From positions 682,001 through 746,000 of the forward strand of contig JADJEK010000001.1 of NCBI GenBank assembly GCA_016709145.1: a stretch of DNA of 64,000 bases, in the 5' to 3' direction. Under the pieces are notes generated by a model. It was not told the origin of the DNA. It saw only the letters and a list, made by a program, of their open reading frames with translations, and did not search any database. The translations under genes and the position numbers were made by a program. The stretch is from Planctomycetota bacterium (lineage in GTDB: Bacteria; Planctomycetota; B15-G4; JADJEK01). Of this stretch, positions 59,428-64,000 are shown piece after piece. Position 1 is the first letter of the stretch. Every line of letters starts with the position of its first letter.

Positions 59428-61182
59428 TCAGGGCTGGAAGTCCAGCCGGACGCAATCGCTCATCTCGTAGCCCGCGCCGTTCGGCGTGATGAACTGCGTG
59501 TAGAGCGAGAACGAGCCGAATCCGCCGGGGACCGGCAGATCCAGGGTGCCCGTCGGCGAGGTCGGGAACGACAACGTCAACGCGGCCGGGAAGGCCGCGA
59601 GCGTGCCGCCGGTCTGCGGCAACGCGACCGGAGTCGAACTCAGCGACGCGAACAACACCGCGAACGAGTTGGGCTCGACGCGCGACAGCGACAACAGCGA
59701 CGAGTCACCGGTGCCGAGGCCCGAGCCGCAGCACGACAGCGTGGCGTCGCCCGGACCCTGGAAGCCGATGCTCTGCTGGCAGATCTGACCGCCGTCGTTG
59801 ACCCAGACGAACGTGCCGTTGCATCGACCGAGGATGAAGTCGAGGTCGCCGTCGACATCGATGTCGATCGTCGCGACGTTGTAACCACCGGTGAGATCGC
59901 CCGCCTTCGGGCCGACCGCGCCGAGCCAGCCCGAGTTCGACGCACTCTCACGCTCTTCCTTCAGCGTGATCTGCGCGCCGGTCGCTCCGCCGGGGTTGTG
60001 ATAGATGTGCGTGCGACGCGAGCAGCCGCCGATGTCGACGTCGACGTCGGTCTGGATCACGTCACGCCAACCGTCGCCGTCGAGGTCTTCGAGGACCATC
60101 TGGTTGCCGAAGCCGTCGTCGCCTCCGGCGAGGAACTGATAGAACTTCGACGGACCCCAGACGACGCGACCGAGCGCGTCGTTGCCCGTGTTGTAGGTGT
60201 AGTTGTCCGAACCGTCGTCGCCCATCGCGAGGTCGATGCGACCGTCGTTGTTCAGGTCACCGACGCCGACGTGGTACGCCGCACCGGTCGGCGGGTTCTG
60301 CATCAGGTTGAAGTGACCGACGTTGAGCGGGTTGTTGTAGATGACCGTGACCGAACCGTTCTGGCTGCGGACGATGTCGTTCGCGCCGTCGAGGTTCAGG
60401 TCGACGATGTGTCCAGCCGTACCGAATGCGCTCGCGGTCTGCTGTGCGGTCATGCGCGACGCGGTCTGGTCGGAGAAGAAGCCGTTGCCGTCGTTCACGA
60501 GCAAGCGGTCACCGAGGTCCTGGCCACCGGGTTCACCGTTGTCGTAGTCGACGAGGTAGATGTCCGGCGAACCGTCGCCGGTCAGGTCGCCCGCGGCGAT
60601 GCCGCACGCGTTGCCGCCGGTCGGCGTGGCGCCGACGAACAACTGCGGAATGCGGCCGTTCTCGAACTTCATGCCGAGCCAGTTGCCGTTCACGTCGTTG
60701 CCGAGGTTGCGATAGACGCGCGGATGGCTGATGTGCTTCGGATCGCCGAAGCTGATCACGACGGTCGTGACGAAGTCGAGCCAACCGTCGCCGTCGACGT
60801 CGACCACGACGACGTCGCGGTCGTTCGTCGGCGTGAGGAAGCCGTTGTCACCAGGGACGTCGGTCGCCGACGCGAACTCGGTGGTCTTGTTGGTGAGCAC
60901 GCCGTTGTAGTTCATGAACAGGATGTTCGCGCGCTTGCCGGGCGAGGTGTTCGGCTGCTTGCGAACGGCGACGACGTCGGGGTACCCGTTCTTGTCGAGG
61001 TCGCCGATGCCGAAGTCGACTTCGTCGTTGCCGCTGGAGACCTGCGTGGGCGCGAGGTTCATGCGCGACGCGGTCTGGTTGCTGAACGTGACCCATTGAT
61101 TGTCGAACTGTGCTTGCGCGGAATTGGCCAACGAGACCGCGGCGATCGCGATCGCGGAGACGACACCAGTACGGAAGTTCAT
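59428..61182 (-). CDS. secreted FG-GAP/VCBS-repeat protein
   Basis: The 584-aa exported protein has a signal peptide (MNFRTGVVSAIAIAAVSLA) and GGAG 6 nt before ATG 61182. Calcium-loop repeats of the FG-GAP/VCBS type recur through about 40-470: GIGDLDKNGYPDVV, VVDVDGDGWLDFV, AAGDLTGDGSPDIYL, IVDLNLDGANDIV, VGDLNNDGRIDLAM, LEDLDGDGWRDVI, TIDIDVDGDLDFIL. This indicates a seven-bladed integrin-like propeller. The C-terminal ~90 residues (VEPNSFAVLFASL onward) are related to the module in other secreted proteins here. The role is adhesion or surface display; no enzyme motif is seen. It is flanked by a strong hairpin downstream and a 264-bp gap upstream without recognisable features. Confidence 0.88.
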   Translation of the reverse strand: MNFRTGVVSAIAIAAVSLANSAQAQFDNQWVTFSNQTASRMNLAPTQVSSGNDEVDFGIGDLDKNGYPDVVAVRKQPNTSPGKRANILFMNYNGVLTNKTTEFASATDVPGDNGFLTPTNDRDVVVVDVDGDGWLDFVTTVVISFGDPKHISHPRVYRNLGNDVNGNWLGMKFENGRIPQLFVGATPTGGNACGIAAGDLTGDGSPDIYLVDYDNGEPGGQDLGDRLLVNDGNGFFSDQTASRMTAQQTASAFGTAGHIVDLNLDGANDIVRSQNGSVTVIYNNPLNVGHFNLMQNPPTGAAYHVGVGDLNNDGRIDLAMGDDGSDNYTYNTGNDALGRVVWGPSKFYQFLAGGDDGFGNQMVLEDLDGDGWRDVIQTDVDVDIGGCSRRTHIYHNPGGATGAQITLKEERESASNSGWLGAVGPKAGDLTGGYNVATIDIDVDGDLDFILGRCNGTFVWVNDGGQICQQSIGFQGPGDATLSCCGSGLGTGDSSLLSLSRVEPNSFAVLFASLSSTPVALPQTGGTLAAFPAALTLSFPTSPTGTLDLPVPGGFGSFSLYTQFITPNGAGYEMSDCVRLDFQP

Positions 61183-61446
61183 TCCGGACTCCTTCGAAGT
61201 GGGGAGAGAGGGACGTGCGGAGACGGACGAACGCGGTCGGTCGTGGCGGAATCGGAGCCGATCGCGTGGGAGACTCCGAAACGAAGAACGCCCGTGATTG
61301 CCGCGGGGGGCCGTCGCCTCGAACCGATGGGAGCCCATTGGTATCCGAAGCCACGGGAATGGCAACGGCGACGACGATCAAGATCGGCCAAGCCCGGGGG
61401 GAGGGGGCAGGCTCGATCCGGGTCCGAGGCGCGGTCCCGGCGCCCG

Positions 61447-62472
61447 TCAGGAGCGCTTCGGAGGTCGCGGCGGGCCGAGCTCGAGCCAATCGCCCCCGAC
61501 CAGATGGGCGTAGATCCGGCGCGCGACGTCTTCATGGCCGCGTGGGTTCGGATGCAGCGGATCGCCGCCCTTCAACTCGAGCGATCGCAGGTTCTTCGCG
61601 CCGATCTCGTGCCAAGCCCCGAGCAGGTCGATGAGCGGGGCACGCTCTTCGTCGAGGACGCGGGCGACGTCGTCGTGTACTCGGCGTGCGCTCGACTCGT
61701 ACTCGTCGAACTCCCACGCGAGCAGCGGGAACATCACGGTCAGGACCGGAATGCCGCGTTCGCGAGCGGAACGTACGAGTCGGCGCAGCGACGCGTACGC
61801 GCTGTCGTGGTCGACGCCCTGCGGCCGGCCGGTCGCGTCACCGAGTCCTTTCCCCTGCGTCGCGGCGACGAACAAGCGCAACAGGGACGAGCGCTCGAGC
61901 CACAGCGGATCGAATCCGCCGATCTCGCGATCCGGGCAGAAGAAGCGCATCCGATCGCCGTCCTTGAACACGATCGGAGTGACCAGAACGTCGTTCGGGC
62001 AATACGCGAGCACGATCACGTCGGGCTCGAGCGCGAAGCCACGCTGCTCGAGGAACGCGAGCTCTTGCGTGGTGTTGTAGCCGGCGACGCCGCTGTTCAG
62101 CACCTCGACGGGCACGTCCGGGTGGTACGCGGCGAAGATCGCCTCGAGCACCGCGGAGAACGTCTGCTCGGCACCGACCCCGATTCCGTACGCGACCGAA
62201 TCGCCGACCACGAGGACGCGCCGCGCTCCCGCGGGCTTCGCGACGGTCCGGTTCGGGCCACGCATGCCGAGGTTCGAGATCTCGGGCGTCGCGTTCGGGA
62301 TGATCGCGTAGCCGCAGCGATCGTCGAGTCGGTAGAAGTCCTGGGTCAACCACGGCACGGCGTTGGAATGCGCGACTGCAACGCGCACGAGCGGCGTGAA
62401 ACGCGTCAACGCCTCGCACGCGAGCAGCGACACCAACGTCGCGCCCACCACGAGGCTCGCGCGCGCGAGCAT
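61447..62472 (-). CDS. SGNH/GDSL-family esterase-like membrane-anchored protein
   Basis: The 341-aa protein has an N-terminal hydrophobic segment (LARASLVVGATLVSLLACEA) acting as anchor or signal. All four SGNH blocks are present: block I VVGDSVAYG with the nucleophile Ser, block II Gly in SGVAGYNTTQE, block III Asn in AYCPNDVLV, and block V GGDPLHPNPRGH with the Asp-x-x-His pair. Such enzymes often deacetylate or esterify extracellular glycans. ATG 62472 is preferred; GTG 62496 in the same frame is an alternative but would overlap its own ribosome-binding site. It is divergent from the glycosidase-like gene, with the 12-bp repeat array between. Confidence 0.88.
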   Translation of the reverse strand: MLARASLVVGATLVSLLACEALTRFTPLVRVAVAHSNAVPWLTQDFYRLDDRCGYAIIPNATPEISNLGMRGPNRTVAKPAGARRVLVVGDSVAYGIGVGAEQTFSAVLEAIFAAYHPDVPVEVLNSGVAGYNTTQELAFLEQRGFALEPDVIVLAYCPNDVLVTPIVFKDGDRMRFFCPDREIGGFDPLWLERSSLLRLFVAATQGKGLGDATGRPQGVDHDSAYASLRRLVRSARERGIPVLTVMFPLLAWEFDEYESSARRVHDDVARVLDEERAPLIDLLGAWHEIGAKNLRSLELKGGDPLHPNPRGHEDVARRIYAHLVGGDWLELGPPRPPKRS

Positions 62473-62581
62473 CGTTCCGATCGTCAAGCCGAGCACTCCG
62501 AAGTCCGGGCCGAGTGTGCCTCACGGCGCCCTGATCGGCCAACGGAAAGGTGCGACGCGCCCGTCCACGAACCCACGGCCC

Positions 62582-62665
62582 CACCCGGGCCGTCACCCGG
62601 GCCACCACCCGGGCCGTCGCCCGGGCCGTCGCCCGGGCCGTCACCCGGGCCGTCGCCCGGGCCGG
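62582..62665. repeat. 7 x 12-bp tandem repeat centred on CCCGGG (second locus)
   Basis: Seven contiguous units CACCCGGGCCGT or CGCCCGGGCCGT occur (one ends CCAC, the last ends CCGG), the same unit as at 15575-15670, 47 kb away. The array lies between divergently transcribed genes, ending 20 bp before the start of the glycosidase-like gene, so it would overlap that gene's promoter or leader. Confidence 0.9.
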
Positions 62666-62685
62666 GCCGCTATCGTCCCGTCCCC

Positions 62686-64000
62686 ATGCCTTCACCCGAC
62701 GCCTCGTCGAACTCGCGCATTCCCCTCACGATCGGCAGCCTCGGCGCCGCCGCTCTGATCGACGCGATGGCGGGACGGGACATCGCCAGGGATCCGCTGC
62801 TCGATCGGCTCCACATCGCGGCCGAGGCGGGCTTCGATGCGGTCGAGGACTACGTCGCGTTCGCGTTGTTCGAGCCGGAGCGCGGTCGCATCGACGCATC
62901 GCGCGTGCTGGAGCATCGCGACGCCGCTGCGCGCGCGGGCCTGCGCTACGTGATCTACCCGTGGCTGCACGCACTGCCGCGTTGGTTACGTGCGTCGCGA
63001 GCCTTCGACGCGTTCGTCTGCCTCGAGCACGACGCTTCGATCGAGGCGCCGTCGCCGTTCGCGCCGTCGACCTGGGAGTGGTTCGAGCATTTCTATGCGG
63101 GCCTCGCGCGCGAGCTCGGCGACGTCGACGGCCTGACCATCGCTCTGCCGTGCGACTACGGCGAGGTCGCCTACCCGACCGGTGTCGGTCAGTGGATCTT
63201 CGCGGCGACGCAAAGCTCGCACGCCGCGCACGAAGGGCATTGGTGCGGCGACGCGCACGCGCGGGCGGCATGGGCCAACGCGGACGTCGGACGCAAGGAC
63301 GATGCGATCGCGCGAGGACGCTTCCTGCGGACTTCGATGACCGGATTCGTCGATCGGCTGCTGACGCTCGCGCGCTTGCACTTCCCGCGCGCACGACTCG
63401 CGTTCAAGTGCGGCCTCGCCGGCGAGAAGGCCTGCTTCGGCAACGACCTCACGGCGCTCGGCCGCGTCGCGGCGCGACACGGCTCCGACCTGTGGTCGAC
63501 GCACGGCACGCTGCCGGTGTACTTCCACAAGCGCATCCAGAGCATTTGTCGCGCGCTCGACGTGCCGTACGTGACCGAGGGCGTCGTCGAACGCTCGCGA
63601 GCGATGGTCATGGACCGCCTGTTCGAGGACGCCGCGGACGGCGCACGAGGGTTCTTCGAGTTCGATGCGACGTGGACGCAATACCGCGCCGTGTTCGACC
63701 TCGGCCTCGCTTTCCTGCGCGGTGAGGACCCGTTCGTCGACGTGACGTTGTTGTTCCATTCGTCCGAGCACGAACGCGCGATCGGCCAATCGGTCCCGCC
63801 CGCGCTGTTCTCGTTGTGCGAGCCACTGCGCGACTTCCTCGACTTCTCGATCGTCGACGAGGATCTGGTGTGCGAGCCGCAAGCGCTTCGCACGACGCGC
63901 ATCGTCTGCATCGCGGACGGTGGCGCGTTGCGCGCCGAGACGATCGACCGTCTGCGCGCGTTCGTCCGCGCCGGCGGCATCGTCATCACCGGCACACACG
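62686..64000 (+). CDS. glycoside-hydrolase-like protein (TIM-barrel, GH42-like), 3' end outside window
   Basis: ATG 62686 opens a frame with no stop through the right edge (438 codons). There is no signal peptide (MPSPDASSNSRIPLTIGSLG). Segments fit a family-A glycosidase barrel: LLDRLHIAAEAGFDAVEDYV (start of barrel), YVIYPWLHALPRW, IALPCDYGEVAYPTG (candidate acid/base Glu), STHGTLPVYFHKRIQSICRA and VPYVTEGVVERS (candidate nucleophile Glu). The final part (TTRIVCIADGGALRAETIDR, VRAGGIVITG) resembles the class-I amidotransferase-like domain that follows the barrel in GH42-type enzymes. The specific sugar linkage is unknown. Confidence 0.65.
   Translation, partial: MPSPDASSNSRIPLTIGSLGAAALIDAMAGRDIARDPLLDRLHIAAEAGFDAVEDYVAFALFEPERGRIDASRVLEHRDAAARAGLRYVIYPWLHALPRWLRASRAFDAFVCLEHDASIEAPSPFAPSTWEWFEHFYAGLARELGDVDGLTIALPCDYGEVAYPTGVGQWIFAATQSSHAAHEGHWCGDAHARAAWANADVGRKDDAIARGRFLRTSMTGFVDRLLTLARLHFPRARLAFKCGLAGEKACFGNDLTALGRVAARHGSDLWSTHGTLPVYFHKRIQSICRALDVPYVTEGVVERSRAMVMDRLFEDAADGARGFFEFDATWTQYRAVFDLGLAFLRGEDPFVDVTLLFHSSEHERAIGQSVPPALFSLCEPLRDFLDFSIVDEDLVCEPQALRTTRIVCIADGGALRAETIDRLRAFVRAGGIVITGTH

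Overview
The window reads as a piece of a high-GC (roughly two-thirds G+C) Planctomycetota chromosome. The strongest indicators are the PSCyt1/PSCyt2/PSD1 (DUF1549/DUF1553) protein followed directly by a DUF1501 protein, the ECF sigma factor (TIGR02999-like) coupled to a kinase-TPR protein, and several secreted proteins that share a C-terminal beta module common in deep-branching marine planctomycetes. No plasmid, phage or IS genes, rRNA or tRNA were found. Coding density is high, and both edges cut through genes: an S9 peptidase start at the left and a glycosidase-like protein at the right.

Layout. 1-6.2 kb: peptidase fragment, a nine-heme secreted cytochrome, then a sigma factor-kinase pair. 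6.4-12.9 kb: a 1208-aa secreted SBBP/HAF repeat protein, a GMC oxidoreductase, and mutM with a DUF1294 membrane protein. 12.9-15.5 kb: a CpcT-like lipoprotein and a Tat-exported vanadium haloperoxidase of the algal bromoperoxidase type. 15.6-19.3 kb: a tightly packed operon of a GCS2-CBS ligase-like protein, an aspartoacylase-like hydrolase and a TlpA-like thioredoxin. 19.3-20.1 kb: a 756-bp spacer with two copies of a palindromic element. 20.1-23.1 kb: a secretin and a dynamin-like GTPase. 23.3-26.0 kb: a complete cobalamin riboswitch heading two secreted proteins. 26.2-31.2 kb: an alkaline-phosphatase-superfamily hydrolase, the PSCyt protein and DUF1501. 31.3-37.2 kb: pseudopilin and glycosyltransferase, a basic AT-hook-like protein, and galM / alpha-beta hydrolase / pgi. 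37.4-41.4 kb: two tandem chemoreceptors, one with a c-type heme sensor. 42.2-45.6 kb: a ribose-type sugar ABC transporter. 45.7-51.7 kb: a peptidase-MA/TPR protein, an inhibitory serpin, a PLP decarboxylase, cytidine deaminase and an AsmA-like protein. 51.7-59.3 kb: a GT-C glycosyltransferase, a toroid-formyltransferase fusion (possibly frameshifted at its start) and a three-part LplT-PlsC-AMP ligase fusion. 59.4-64 kb: an FG-GAP protein, an SGNH hydrolase and the truncated glycosidase-like gene.

The genes suggest a free-living heterotroph with an elaborate cell surface, extracellular electron-transfer or oxidative chemistry, chemotaxis and polysaccharide or sugar use. The signals most worth following are the B12 riboswitch controlling surface proteins rather than a visible transporter, the duplicated palindromic element at 19.5-19.8 kb, the 12-bp CCCGGG-centred tandem repeats at two distant loci, and the GCS2-CBS operon. 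All functions are read from motifs and family knowledge; no database search was run.
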